Part shown: piece by piece, positions 1 to 9,150 of the stretch | Numbering within the stretch: position 1 is the first letter of the stretch | Layout of the letters: the number at the start of each line of letters is the position of its first letter | Made by a program: the position numbers and the translations under genes | The notes under the pieces: model-generated | The model's input: only the letters and a program-made list of their open reading frames with translations | What the model was told of the DNA's origin: nothing | Databases searched by the model: none | Source of the DNA: UBA1219 sp045601425 | GTDB taxonomy: Bacteria > Bacteroidota > Bacteroidia > Bacteroidales > P3 | DNA: 64,000 bases | NCBI GenBank assembly: GCA_045601425.1 | Contig: JAZRZP010000043.1 | Location: 62,001-126,000 of the forward strand | Direction: 5' to 3'

Positions 1-2141
1 GAGCTTCGTTCGATACCTTGGGCCACCGGTACTTCTTCCAAGGTGTGTTCACCGAACATCTGAGAGACAATGTCTCGGGTTGCTTCAACAACCTTGTTAT
101 CGACTTGACGGTAAACGACACAATCCGCGATACGATTTACGATACAATCTGTGCCGGTACCGTTTACACATTCAACAACGAGACATACTACCTGACAGGT
201 CAGTATATACAGTATCTCCGTGATATGCCTAGCGGTTGTTTCCGCGATGTCGTAATTAATCTCCATGTCAACGACACAATCCGCGATACGCTGATTTTCG
301 ACATCTGTGCAGGTTCAACCCAGACGGTAAACAATGAAACCTACTATTTGGACGGCTGGTATCGTCAGGACTTCAAGACGGCAAGCGGTTGCGACAGCAT
401 ACTGCACATCAGACTGAATGTGGCAGATACTATCCGCGATACGATGGAATACTATCTGTGTGCTGGTACATCGCAGACGGTGAACAACGAAACTTACTAT
501 CTGGACGGCTGGTACCGTCAGAAATTCAGGACACCAGACGGCTGCGACAGCGTGCTTCACATCCACATCAATGTGGCAGACACTTTGCGTGACACCATTT
601 ACGAATCGTTCTGCACAAGTGGCATGTATGTCCACGATTACGGCAACAGAATCTTCAGATTCTACACCGAACCGGGAACATACAACTACACGATAAAGAA
701 CAGTGCGGGCTGCGACAGCATAGTAACCCTTGTACTTACAAGAAACGACACTATCCGCGATACTGTTGAACAGACAATCTGTGCAGGTTCGCACTACTCT
801 CACAACAATATCGACTACTACAATCCGGGCTGGTATCGTCAGCACCTGCATACAGTGGACGGCTGCGACAGTCTCATCCATATCCATATCATGGTTACCG
901 ATACTCTTCGTGGTCATGTTTACGACACTATCTGTAATCTTGAATCGTATGTGTTCAACAACAGTACTTACACTAGACCGGGTGTATACCGCTACAAGAC
1001 ACGTACGTATGGAGGCTGCGACAGTATTGCGATACTCCACTTGTTTGTACGTGATACGATAATGACGCATGTTTATGACACTGTCTGTGTAAACCAGTCG
1101 TATAACTTCTACGGCAGAGATTGTGATTCTACCGGAACTTACTACAAATTGTTGCAACGCAGAAATACAGGCTGTGACAGTACGGTAGTACTCCACTTGT
1201 TTGTCCGTGATTCGATAAAGGGACATGTTTACGACACTATCTGTATCGGAGGCTCGTACCGCTTCGGAACACAGACCTACACCTCTACGGGAGTTTACAC
1301 CAAACTGGCTCACAGCGTACTTACCGGTTGCGACAGTATAGTGTTCCTCCACTTGAAAGTCCTTGAAAAACCGAGACTCACTCTGATTGATTCCGGTGCA
1401 TTCTGTCAGGGCGGATACGCTACAATTAAGGCTAATACCGAAGGAAACTATATTACTTGGACATCGTATCCGGTTGACAATACTCTCCGCGGTCAGGAAC
1501 ACAACATGACAATCCATGTCTCCCCGCAGGTATTCACCCGCTACGATGCTACTGTAGATATCCAACCGTACCGTTGTATGTCTTCGGATACAATTTCAGT
1601 CGGACAGCCTGAACGTCTGAAAGCCCAGATTGCAATCAATCCGGAAGAGATTACGGCTGAAAATCTGCAAATCAGATTTACTGACGCAAGTATCGGAACC
1701 ATAGTTTACCGTCAGTGGCTCTTCCCAGATATCATCAGGGAATACGACTCGCTGACATACTATACGGCTTCCATAGAAGATGATACCTTGCCGGTAACTC
1801 TGATAGTAAGCAACGTTGACGGATGCTTCGATACGGTAACCAACGTTTACCCGATTTACAAGGGCGATGTCTGGGCACCGAGCGCATTCACACCGGGCCG
1901 TCAGGGTGCCAACAGACTGTTCAAGGTCGGCGTTTACAATCTGGCAGAATACGAAATATACATCTACACCAGAGCAGGTCTCCTCGTTTACCACTCGACC
2001 GATCCGGATATGGGTTGGGATGGAAAATATGAGGCAATGGACTGCCCGATGGCATCGTATGTTTACGTAATCCGTTACAGAACGAAGTCTCGTCCGAGTG
2101 AAACCTTCGAAAAGAAGGGTAGTGTAATGCTCGTAAGATAG
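1..2141 (+). CDS. Giant repeat protein with type B T9SS (gliding-motility-associated) C-terminal sorting domain, 5'-truncated by window edge
   Basis: The frame is open to the first base, so the N-terminus lies outside the window. What is visible is eight complete cassettes and one partial cassette of about 50 residues. Each opens with (N/A/R)DTIRDT followed by an acidic or aromatic stretch and a Cys, has a Tyr-rich middle (NNETYYL, GWYRQ), and closes with GCDS plus a short beta strand. About 250 residues without this repeat follow. The last ~85 residues match the type B sorting domain: AFTP near the domain start, NLAEYEIYIYTRAGLLVY, GWDGKY, then a YVYVIRYR strand ending in VMLVR. In the family such domains direct export by the type IX system and surface attachment or release, so this is an extracellular or surface protein. 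Two smaller paralogues lie at 14.3-19.2 kb. The cargo function is unknown. Confidence 0.85.
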   Translation, partial: ASFDTLGHRYFFQGVFTEHLRDNVSGCFNNLVIDLTVNDTIRDTIYDTICAGTVYTFNNETYYLTGQYIQYLRDMPSGCFRDVVINLHVNDTIRDTLIFDICAGSTQTVNNETYYLDGWYRQDFKTASGCDSILHIRLNVADTIRDTMEYYLCAGTSQTVNNETYYLDGWYRQKFRTPDGCDSVLHIHINVADTLRDTIYESFCTSGMYVHDYGNRIFRFYTEPGTYNYTIKNSAGCDSIVTLVLTRNDTIRDTVEQTICAGSHYSHNNIDYYNPGWYRQHLHTVDGCDSLIHIHIMVTDTLRGHVYDTICNLESYVFNNSTYTRPGVYRYKTRTYGGCDSIAILHLFVRDTIMTHVYDTVCVNQSYNFYGRDCDSTGTYYKLLQRRNTGCDSTVVLHLFVRDSIKGHVYDTICIGGSYRFGTQTYTSTGVYTKLAHSVLTGCDSIVFLHLKVLEKPRLTLIDSGAFCQGGYATIKANTEGNYITWTSYPVDNTLRGQEHNMTIHVSPQVFTRYDATVDIQPYRCMSSDTISVGQPERLKAQIAINPEEITAENLQIRFTDASIGTIVYRQWLFPDIIREYDSLTYYTASIEDDTLPVTLIVSNVDGCFDTVTNVYPIYKGDVWAPSAFTPGRQGANRLFKVGVYNLAEYEIYIYTRAGLLVYHSTDPDMGWDGKYEAMDCPMASYVYVIRYRTKSRPSETFEKKGSVMLVR
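60..1365 (+). repeat. Tandem ~50-codon cassettes within the T9SS cargo gene
   Basis: Successive cassettes begin at GACACNATCCGCGATAC-like sequence (for example near 115, 270, 424, 748) and end at a GGCTGCGACAG-like GCDS codon block. The two cassettes around 300-580 are nearly identical at the protein level (NNETYYLDGWYRQ occurs twice), which suggests recent duplication or gene conversion. The later cassettes (900-1360) have diverged to a DTIxGHVYDTIC opening. Confidence 0.8.
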
Positions 2142-2162
2142 GACAAAACACTGAATGTTATG

Positions 2163-2195
2163 AAAGCGGAAGTTGAAAAACTTCCGCTTTTTTTG
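2163..2195 (+). terminator. Rho-independent terminator after the T9SS cargo gene
   Basis: A perfect 12-bp stem (AAAGCGGAAGTT with AACTTCCGCTTT) is closed by a GAAA tetraloop and followed by a run of T. It starts 22 nt after the stop codon. Confidence 0.93.
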
Positions 2196-2204
2196 TGAAA
2201 CATT

Positions 2205-2234
2205 TTTGCCTTTCAGAAAAAAGATGTAACTTTG
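2205..2234 (+). promoter_or_regulatory. Bacteroidota-type promoter for the BaiN-like flavoprotein
   Basis: TTTG at 2205-2208 and TAACTTTG at 2227-2234 are separated by 18 nt, which fits the -33/-7 consensus of the primary sigma factor in this phylum. Transcription would start near 2241, about 80 nt before the ATG. Confidence 0.7.
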
Positions 2235-2319
2235 CATGCGGATAAGATTGACTGTAGTTTGTTAAAATACTGCAATACAATTGTTTGTGAGAGAAGTGCC
2301 GGTGATAAATACAAATATT

Positions 2320-3570
2320 ATGCAAAAAAGATTCGATATAATAGTAATAGGTGGCGGAGCGGCAGGAATGATGTCTGCCATTTCGGCTTCAGATGGAAAA
2401 AACAAAATATTGCTTGTTGAAAAAATGGAGCAGGCAGGGCGTAAATTGCGCATTACTGGCAAAGGACGCTGCAACCTGACAAATACAGCTTCCATACGCG
2501 ATTTTATAGCTCATGTAGGCTCCGACGGGAGATTTCTTCGAAATGCTTTTTCTGTGTTTTTTAACCATGAACTTATGGATTTTTTCGAAAAACATGACGT
2601 GTCCCTCGTTGAGGAACGCGGCGGACGTGTGTTCCCTAAAAGCGGAAAATCGCTTGATGTGTTTTTGGGGCTGATGAAGACAATTGAAAAAGACCGCAAC
2701 ATTACGGTGATGAAAAAAAACGGAGTACGCAAGATAGTTACTTTTGAGGATAGAGTATCGGGAGTTCAGCTTGACAACGGCGACCTGATAAATGCTACAA
2801 ATGTGATTCTGGCTACGGGTGGAAAATCGTACCCCGCGACAGGCTCAACCGGAGACGGATTGCGGTTTGCCATGGAACTCGGGCATACTGTCGAAACACC
2901 GTATCCTTCGTTGGTTCCACTGGTTTGCATGGAGCAGATACCGGCGGAACTTGACGGCTTTGCACTCAAAAACGTCGGCCTGAAAGTCATGGAAGAAAGT
3001 GGTAAGAAAATCTGCGATTTCTTTGGCGAAATGTCTTTTACCAATGATGGTATCTCCGGACCGATTGTCTTGTCGGCCAGTAGATTATGTACACGCTTCC
3101 TGAATGAAGGGAAGCCCCTGAAGGTTTCTATAGACTTGAAACCTGCACTTTCGGAAGAAACGCTTGACCGGAAATTGCTTCGCGACTTTGATGAAAATGG
3201 GACACGGGTTCTCAAAGATGCTCTGCGGCTCTGGTTGCCCGCAGAAATTATCGGTTTGTTTTTGAGTGACCTGAAAATTGAACACTACAAGCGGCTGAAC
3301 CAGATAAATTCCGCTGAACGGAAAAAGATACTTCATCATTTGAAAGGTCTGCCGCTGACACTTGTGGCAACACGTGGCTTTGAAGAGGCTATAGTTACGC
3401 AGGGCGGTGTGTCGTTGAAAGAGGTGAACCCCAAAACCATGGAGTCGAAAATAGTGCGTAACCTGTTTGTGGTAGGGGAGTTGCTCGACCTTGACGCCGA
3501 CACGGGAGGATACAATCTGCAGATTGCCTTTTCAACGGGTTATGTGGCAGGAAAAGCATGTGTCCGATAA
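2320..3570 (+). CDS. NAD(P)/FAD-dependent oxidoreductase, HI0933/BaiN family
   Basis: A 416-residue cytoplasmic flavoprotein. The dinucleotide fold is at the start (IVIGGGAAGMMSA, Gly-rich loop at residues 11-16). The family signature GRKLRITGKGRCNLTN follows at about residues 42-57, then GGKSYPATGSTGDG in the middle. A C-terminal FAD-contact block reads GELLDLDADTGGYNLQ and ends in a GYVAG motif. Family members are around 400 residues and include BaiN, reported in clostridial bile-acid metabolism; most are uncharacterised, so the substrate cannot be stated. An in-frame TTG at 2281 would add 13 residues, but the ATG at 2320 puts the glycine-rich loop at the usual distance from the start. The gene has its own promoter and stands alone, convergent with purL. 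Confidence 0.88.
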   Translation: MQKRFDIIVIGGGAAGMMSAISASDGKNKILLVEKMEQAGRKLRITGKGRCNLTNTASIRDFIAHVGSDGRFLRNAFSVFFNHELMDFFEKHDVSLVEERGGRVFPKSGKSLDVFLGLMKTIEKDRNITVMKKNGVRKIVTFEDRVSGVQLDNGDLINATNVILATGGKSYPATGSTGDGLRFAMELGHTVETPYPSLVPLVCMEQIPAELDGFALKNVGLKVMEESGKKICDFFGEMSFTNDGISGPIVLSASRLCTRFLNEGKPLKVSIDLKPALSEETLDRKLLRDFDENGTRVLKDALRLWLPAEIIGLFLSDLKIEHYKRLNQINSAERKKILHHLKGLPLTLVATRGFEEAIVTQGGVSLKEVNPKTMESKIVRNLFVVGELLDLDADTGGYNLQIAFSTGYVAGKACVR

Positions 3571-3574
3571 GCAA

Positions 3575-3603
3575 AAGTCTCTCTCCTTTCGGGAGAGAGA
3601 CTT
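3575..3603. terminator. Shared hairpin between the convergent flavoprotein gene and purL
   Basis: A perfect 12-bp stem (AAGTCTCTCTCC with GGAGAGAGACTT) has a 5-nt loop. On the minus strand it is followed by TTTT, so it works best as the purL terminator. On the plus strand there is no T tract. Confidence 0.75.
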
Positions 3604-3627
3604 GAAAAATGAAAAATCTGAACCATT

Positions 3628-6600
3628 CTATAAGAAATATTCTACACCGCTTTCGAAAATCTGCTGGTCCTGATTGCCGTAGATGTTGATGGCAACGCCG
3701 TTGTCGCGACGTTCGGAGTGGGCCATCTTGCCCAAAATTCTTCCGTCGGGACTGGTGATGCCTTCGATTGCGAGGTAAGAGCCGTTCATGTTGAAATCTT
3801 CATTCATGGTTGTGCGGCCTTCCAAATCAACGTATTGCGTTGCAACCTGTCCGTTGGCAAAGAGTCTGTTGAGCCATTCCTTCGGAGCGACAAAGCGGCC
3901 TTCGCCATGCGAGATTGGTACCGTATAGTCGTTGCCCAACACGGCTTTTCTGAGCCACGGAGATTTGTTTGAAACGACTTTCGTATAAGCCATCTTCGAC
4001 TGGTGGCGTCCTATGGTGTTCATGGTGAGTGTAGGAGAATCGGCACTCTGAGGACGTATTTCGCCATAAGGTACGAGTCCCAGCTTTACAAGGGCTTGGA
4101 AGCCGTTGCAGATGCCGAGCATGAGCCCGTCGCGGTCGTTGAGCAGAGACATGACCTCTTCGGATATTTTCCCGTTGCGGAATACCGAAGTTATGAATTT
4201 GGCACTGCCTTCCGGTTCGTCGCCGGCCGAGAAACCTCCCGGTATCATTATTATTTGGGACTGTCTGATGGTATTTGCGAATTTATCTACAGATTCACGG
4301 ATTGCATTGGCGTTGAGATTCTTGAATACAATTGTCTCAACATCGGCACCGGCACGTGCAAAAGCACGGGTGGAGTCGTATTCGCAGTTGGTTCCCGGAA
4401 ATACAGGTATGAATACTTTGGGTCGGGCAACCTTGTGCTTGCAGATATAAATGTCGTTTGTGTCGAAAAGTTTTGTGTCTACTTTCGTTTTTGCACGTTT
4501 TGTGGAAGTGGGGAAAACGTTTTCGAGTGTGCACGTCCAAGCTTCGAGAGCTTCGTCCATCGAAATTTTCGTGCAGCCGTATTCGAAACATTTTTCAGCA
4601 ATGGTTTTTCCGATGACCGTATTGCGGAATGGCAGACCGTCGGTATCTCCGACCTCAACGATTATGCTGCCGTAGTCTTTGCGGAGAAGGTCTTTCCCGT
4701 CGATGGATTCGCAAATGCTTACACCTATCCGGTTGCCGAAGGCCATTTTGCTTACGGCTTCGATGATGCCGCCGAATCCGATGGCATAAGCAGAAAGAAC
4801 TTTCCCCTGACTTATTGCATGGTACAATCCTGCATACTGTTTCAGTACATCGCTGTATACAGGTATGTCGTATTCGTCTTTCTCGATGTCGAGTCTTACC
4901 AGAACGGAGCCGGCTTTTTTCAGTTCAGGACTGATGATGTGGCCTTGCTTTTCGACATTTACTGCAAAAGAAACCAAAGTTGGAGGTACGTCAATGTCGT
5001 TGAATGTTCCGGACATGCTGTCTTTTCCTCCGATAGCAGGAAGAGAAAGTCCCATTTGTGCATTGTATGCCCCCAAAATGGCTGAGAAAGGTTGTCCCCA
5101 ACGGTACGGGTCGGTTCCGAGTTTCTTGAAATATTCCTGGAAGGTGAGGCGTATTTTCGAAGCGTCGCCGCCTGCGGCTGCAACGCGTGCGGCCGATGTA
5201 ACGACTGCATAGATGGCTCCGTGGTACGGACTCCAGCTCGACAGATACGGGTCGAATCCGTAGCTCATAATGGTTACTGCATCGCTGTTCCCATTCAGAA
5301 CCGGTATTTTTGCTACCATGCTCTGTGTGGGTGTCATTTGAGTCTTCCCACCGAACGGCATAAGCACAGAACCTGCACCGATGGAGCTGTCGAACATTTC
5401 TACAAGACCTTTTTGCGAACATACGTTGAGGTCGCTCAATGTTGAGAGCCATGTGCTTTTTATGTCTGTAACTTCCTTAATGTCATTGAAATAATTCTGT
5501 TTCTCGCAAGGCAGTGCAACTTTTATGTCGGTTTCCTGATGAGCACCATTGGTGTCGATGAAGGCACGAGAGAGGTTTACTATCTGTTTTCCGCGCCAAG
5601 TAAGAATCATGCGTGGATTTTTGGTCACTTCGGCCACGACTACAGCTTCGAGGTTTTCTTCTTCGGCAAAGGCGAGCATTTTGTCGACGTCTTTCGGGTC
5701 AACCACGATAGCCATGCGTTCCTGCGATTCGGAAATAGCAAGTTCGGTTCCGTCGAGCCCTGCGTATTTTTTAGGTACTTTGTCGAGGTTTATAAGCAGT
5801 CCGTCGGCAAGTTCTCCTATGGCTACCGAAACTCCGCCTGCACCGAAATCGTTGCATTTCTTGATGAGAGAAGCAACTTCTTTGCGGCGGAACATGCGTT
5901 GCAGTTTGCGTTCGGTAGGAGCGTTGCCTTTCTGTACTTCGGCACCGCAGGTAGTAAGAGAGGCGGTGTTGTGAGCTTTTGAAGAACCTGTGGCTCCTCC
6001 ACATCCGTCACGTCCAGTACGGCCGCCGAGCAATATTATTACGTCTCCCGGATCGGAAGTCATGCGTTTTACCTGATTGCGAGGGGCAGCAGCTATTACG
6101 GCACCAATTTCCATACGTTTTGCGACGTAGTTGGGGTGATAGATTTCATTGACCATGCCGGTGGCAAGGCCTATCTGATTCCCGTACGAACTGTATCCGC
6201 GTGCGGCAGTCGTAACAATCTTCCGTTGCGGCAGTTTGCCGGAGAGAGTTTCTTCCATCGGTTTCGTCGGGTCGGCGGCCCCTGTAACGCGCATGGCCTG
6301 ATAAACGTATGTTCTTCCCGAAAGGGGGTCGCGTATGGCTCCGCCAAGACATGTGGCAGCCCCTCCGAAAGGTTCGATTTCGGTCGGGTGGTTGTGCGTT
6401 TCGTTTTTGAAATTCACAAGCCATTCTTCTTCCTTTCCGTCTATGGTGATGGGCACGACAATGCTGCAGGCGTTTATTTCGTCGGAAATTTCCTGATCGT
6501 CAAGTTTGCCGGCCTTGCGGATCCGTTTGGCTGCAAGGGTGCCGATATCCATGAGGCAGACAAATTTGTCGTTGCGTCCCGTATATTGTTCTTTGTGGTC

Positions 6601-7371
6601 GGCAAGATACTGGTGAAAGGCGTTCTCGATAAGCGGACGGTAGAAGCCTTCGTCAAAGGTGATGTTTTTTAGTTCTGTGGCGAATGTGGTATGGCGGCAG
6701 TGGTCGCTCCAGTATGTGTCGAGGACACGGATTTCGGTCATCGAAGGGTCGCGATGCTCTTCGTTGAGAAAATATTTCTGTATGTGCAGGAAGTCTTTGA
6801 AAGTCATGGCTAACCCCAAGGATTTGTAAAGTTCTTCGAGTTTGTCCTGTGGCATGTCTTTGAATCCGTTGAAAACGTGTACATCGGCAGGTTCGTCGAA
6901 TTCAGTGACGAGAGTTTCCGGCTTTTCGTCATCGGCAAGTCGCGAATCGACAGGGTTTATGCAGTGTTTTATAATCGCCTGCCGTTGGGTTTCGTTGAGT
7001 TGTCCGGATATGACATATGTGGTGGCCGATTTTATGATGGGGTCTTCGTTTTCGTTGAGGAGTTTTACGCATTGTTCTGCCGAATCGGCTCTCTGGTCGA
7101 ACTGACCGGGCAAAAATTCAACGGAAAAGCAGAAATCGGTTTCTCCTTTCGGAAAAGTTTCTTCGAAAACGTCATCTACCGGTGGTTCTGAAAAAACAGT
7201 CACTTTCGATTTCCGGTACGTTTCGTCCGATATGTTTTCGATGTCGTAGCGGATAAGAACGCGAACTTTTTCGGCTTTCACGCCAAGGTAACTGCTCATT
7301 TCTTCAAAAAGCTCGTGTGCTTTAACTGCAAAATCGGCTTTTTTCTCAACATAAATACGTCTTACACTCAT
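3628..7371 (-). CDS. purL: Phosphoribosylformylglycinamidine synthase (large single-chain type)
   Basis: 1247 residues, the length of the fused PurL (PurS-like N-terminus, synthetase, glutaminase). It converts FGAR, ATP and glutamine to FGAM in de novo purine synthesis. An N-terminal PurS-like domain covers about residues 1-150. The synthetase core carries NETHNHPTEIEPFGGAAT and two AIRS-like halves. A class I glutaminase domain begins near residue 985 (VFIPVFPGTNCEYD); its nucleophile is Cys1088 in LGICNGFQ, and SHGEGRF supplies the His/Glu of the triad. The gene is monocistronic, with a Bacteroidota promoter upstream and a hairpin downstream. The long open frame on the opposite strand (4003-5085) is a shadow. 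purE and purF lie elsewhere in the window. Confidence 0.97.
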   Translation of the reverse strand: MSVRRIYVEKKADFAVKAHELFEEMSSYLGVKAEKVRVLIRYDIENISDETYRKSKVTVFSEPPVDDVFEETFPKGETDFCFSVEFLPGQFDQRADSAEQCVKLLNENEDPIIKSATTYVISGQLNETQRQAIIKHCINPVDSRLADDEKPETLVTEFDEPADVHVFNGFKDMPQDKLEELYKSLGLAMTFKDFLHIQKYFLNEEHRDPSMTEIRVLDTYWSDHCRHTTFATELKNITFDEGFYRPLIENAFHQYLADHKEQYTGRNDKFVCLMDIGTLAAKRIRKAGKLDDQEISDEINACSIVVPITIDGKEEEWLVNFKNETHNHPTEIEPFGGAATCLGGAIRDPLSGRTYVYQAMRVTGAADPTKPMEETLSGKLPQRKIVTTAARGYSSYGNQIGLATGMVNEIYHPNYVAKRMEIGAVIAAAPRNQVKRMTSDPGDVIILLGGRTGRDGCGGATGSSKAHNTASLTTCGAEVQKGNAPTERKLQRMFRRKEVASLIKKCNDFGAGGVSVAIGELADGLLINLDKVPKKYAGLDGTELAISESQERMAIVVDPKDVDKMLAFAEEENLEAVVVAEVTKNPRMILTWRGKQIVNLSRAFIDTNGAHQETDIKVALPCEKQNYFNDIKEVTDIKSTWLSTLSDLNVCSQKGLVEMFDSSIGAGSVLMPFGGKTQMTPTQSMVAKIPVLNGNSDAVTIMSYGFDPYLSSWSPYHGAIYAVVTSAARVAAAGGDASKIRLTFQEYFKKLGTDPYRWGQPFSAILGAYNAQMGLSLPAIGGKDSMSGTFNDIDVPPTLVSFAVNVEKQGHIISPELKKAGSVLVRLDIEKDEYDIPVYSDVLKQYAGLYHAISQGKVLSAYAIGFGGIIEAVSKMAFGNRIGVSICESIDGKDLLRKDYGSIIVEVGDTDGLPFRNTVIGKTIAEKCFEYGCTKISMDEALEAWTCTLENVFPTSTKRAKTKVDTKLFDTNDIYICKHKVARPKVFIPVFPGTNCEYDSTRAFARAGADVETIVFKNLNANAIRESVDKFANTIRQSQIIMIPGGFSAGDEPEGSAKFITSVFRNGKISEEVMSLLNDRDGLMLGICNGFQALVKLGLVPYGEIRPQSADSPTLTMNTIGRHQSKMAYTKVVSNKSPWLRKAVLGNDYTVPISHGEGRFVAPKEWLNRLFANGQVATQYVDLEGRTTMNEDFNMNGSYLAIEGITSPDGRILGKMAHSERRDNGVAINIYGNQDQQIFESGVEYFL

Positions 7372-7449
7372 TGGTAAATCTTTATATTAAACTTATAATT
7401 AACAAGTTAAAACTTCAAAATGAAAATTTGAGAGTATTAATTGATATTA

Positions 7450-7457
7450 CAAATATA
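7450..7457 (-). promoter_or_regulatory. -7 element of the purL promoter
   Basis: On the minus strand the sequence reads TATATTTG. The start site would be near 7443, giving a leader of about 70 nt. The element begins only 7 nt from the terminator of the upstream DUF5683 gene, so the two units are packed back to back. Confidence 0.6.
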
Positions 7458-7463
7458 CGAAAA

Positions 7464-7487
7464 AAAATCCTTTTTTTGAAGGATTTT
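7464..7487 (-). terminator. Terminator of the parA-parB-DUF5683 operon
   Basis: The stem AAAATCCTT / AAGGATTTT has a 6-nt loop. Read on the minus strand it is followed by a long run of T. Confidence 0.8.
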
Positions 7488-7517
7488 CTGACCAAATTTG
7501 CAGATGTGTGCTTTTTG

Positions 7518-8243
7518 CTAAAATCTTATTTGGAAAGCGACTCCAGTAGTTACTCTGCTGAAGTCGTTGCTGTATGGGAGCAGGTCGATTTTGGGGGCAA
7601 TCCGCATGCTGATGTCGTCGTTTATTTCGAAATCGAACAGATGTCCGTAAACGTAGGCGTCTATCAGGTTCAGAATGTAAACGAGACCTCCGCAGATGAT
7701 TGAAAGCTGGAAGTTTCTGTTGTACGACTGGTATATGCTGTAAATGTTTGCATCGGGGTAACTGGCATAGTTCGGCAGAAGGTCTCCGGTATTGCCGTTC
7801 ATGCGGTTGCGGTATTCGGTTTCAAACTTTACCTTGCCTTGGTAATTGGTTATGGCGAAGTAAGTTACGACTCCAGCTCCGACATAGATTATCGGTATTT
7901 TCCAAGCCTGCCTATTGTATGTCTGTCCCAAGCCCGGCAGTATGGCCGAATATATGAACGCCCGTTTGGGAGAATGCTGTTTTATTACCGATACTGCCGT
8001 ATCGGTACCGGTTCCGGCATTGCTGTTCTGAATAGGCGTGCTTTTAGGTGTGGGGGTGATGTCTGAATGTTGCAGTTTGAGGGCTTTTTTTGCCTTTGAC
8101 GTGTTTTTTACGGCACTCGCTTTCGAAGTGACAGCTTTTAGGGTGTCCTGTGCCGAAACACTGACAGAACAAAGCATTACAACACAAAGAGCACCAATCA
8201 GCATCGGCACTCTCCAAGGTCTGTTAGGCTTTATTCCGGTCAT
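7518..8243 (-). CDS. DUF5683 family protein, secreted or membrane-anchored
   Basis: 241 residues. The N-terminus has a hydrophobic signal sequence (LIGALCVVMLCSVSVSAQ, cleavage likely after SVSA). A Ser/Lys/Thr-rich linker is followed by the conserved domain beginning PKRAFIYSAILPGLGQTYNRQ, typical of DUF5683. Two hydrophobic segments (KIPIIYVGAGVVTYFAI and QLSIICGGLVYILNLIDAYV) and a beta-rich C-terminus ending FQIRF suggest an envelope protein. It starts 4 nt after parB; the order parA-parB-DUF5683 is a recurring Bacteroidota arrangement as I know it. Biochemical function is unknown; the context hints at a link between chromosome segregation and the envelope. Confidence 0.85.
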   Translation of the reverse strand: MTGIKPNRPWRVPMLIGALCVVMLCSVSVSAQDTLKAVTSKASAVKNTSKAKKALKLQHSDITPTPKSTPIQNSNAGTGTDTAVSVIKQHSPKRAFIYSAILPGLGQTYNRQAWKIPIIYVGAGVVTYFAITNYQGKVKFETEYRNRMNGNTGDLLPNYASYPDANIYSIYQSYNRNFQLSIICGGLVYILNLIDAYVYGHLFDFEINDDISMRIAPKIDLLPYSNDFSRVTTGVAFQIRF

Positions 8244-8247
8244 GAAT

Positions 8248-9147
8248 TTACTTGCCCTGAATTATATTTAATATTCGCTGGAAGTCAGAGTCGTTGTTGA
8301 AGTGTATCGTCAACGTGCCTTTGCCTTTGCGTGACCGCTTGATGTCGATTTCGGACTGTATGTAATTCTTGAGTTCGGCTTTGCATTGCGTGTGTAGTTC
8401 CGGAAGAGCATCGGCGGCATTCTTGCGTATTATGGTTTTCTTTGCGGAGGTCAGGTCTTTTGCTATTTTTTCAGTCTGGCGTACCGAAAGGTCTTTTTCT
8501 TCAATTTTATGGAGAATGCTCAACTGTGTTGCCGAATCTTCGATGCTGATGAGGCAACGAGCGTGAGCCATACTTATCTTGTTGGAAATTAGGGCTATCT
8601 GTATTTCTGCCGGAAGTTTGAGAAGTCTCAGATAGTTGGTTATGGTTGAGCGGCTCTTGCCTACACGGGTACTGAGTTCTTCTTGAGTGAGCTTGCATTC
8701 GTCGATAAGTGCCGAGTACGATAGAGCAACTTCGAGAGAATTCAGGTCTTCGCGCTGGATGTTTTCCACGAGGGCCATTTCCATGGCTTGCTGGTCGGTT
8801 GCTACGCGTATGTATGCCGGAATTTTTGTGAGTTTAGCTATTTTTGCGGCTCTCAAGCGGCGTTCACCGGCTATGAGCTGGTATTTCCCGTTTTCAATCT
8901 TGCGGACGGTTATTGGTGTTATAACCCCCTGATGTTTGATGGACTCGGCGAGTTCTGCGAGAGATTCTCCATCGAACTCCTTACGGGGCTGATACGGGTT
9001 CGCTTCAATGTCAGAAATGTCGATGCTGGCAATGCTTGCAGCTATTGAGACAGAAGGACTGCCCGGACTATTGATGTTTTTCAGGTCGGAGTTTTTCAAT
9101 AGGGAATCCAAGCCTTTCCCCAATGCTGCAGTTTTCTTTTGTGCCAT
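8248..9147 (-). CDS. parB: ParB/Spo0J family chromosome-partitioning protein
   Basis: 299 residues. ParB proteins bind parS sites and load onto DNA as CTP-dependent clamps. The N-terminal ParB fold contains GERRLRA (residues 94-100, the nucleotide/arginine box) and ENIQREDLN (128-136). A helix-turn-helix spans about 152-175 (LTQEELSTRVGKSRSTITNY). The C-terminal ~50 residues, rich in Lys/Arg and ending in FNNDSDFQRILNII, should be the dimerisation domain. The start lies 3 nt downstream of the parA stop, so the pair is translationally coupled. I found no full parS palindrome in the window. Confidence 0.96.
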   Translation of the reverse strand: MAQKKTAALGKGLDSLLKNSDLKNINSPGSPSVSIAASIASIDISDIEANPYQPRKEFDGESLAELAESIKHQGVITPITVRKIENGKYQLIAGERRLRAAKIAKLTKIPAYIRVATDQQAMEMALVENIQREDLNSLEVALSYSALIDECKLTQEELSTRVGKSRSTITNYLRLLKLPAEIQIALISNKISMAHARCLISIEDSATQLSILHKIEEKDLSVRQTEKIAKDLTSAKKTIIRKNAADALPELHTQCKAELKNYIQSEIDIKRSRKGKGTLTIHFNNDSDFQRILNIIQGK

Positions 9148-9150
9148 GGT

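Noticed and set aside
315..1565. 416-codon open frame opposite the T9SS repeat gene
   Set aside because: It mirrors the repeated DTI/GCDS codons of the real gene; Cys/Val/Arg-rich, no domain, and the plus-strand protein is clearly real.
4003..5085. 360-codon open frame opposite purL
   Set aside because: Lies inside conserved PurL sequence and shows only shadow composition.
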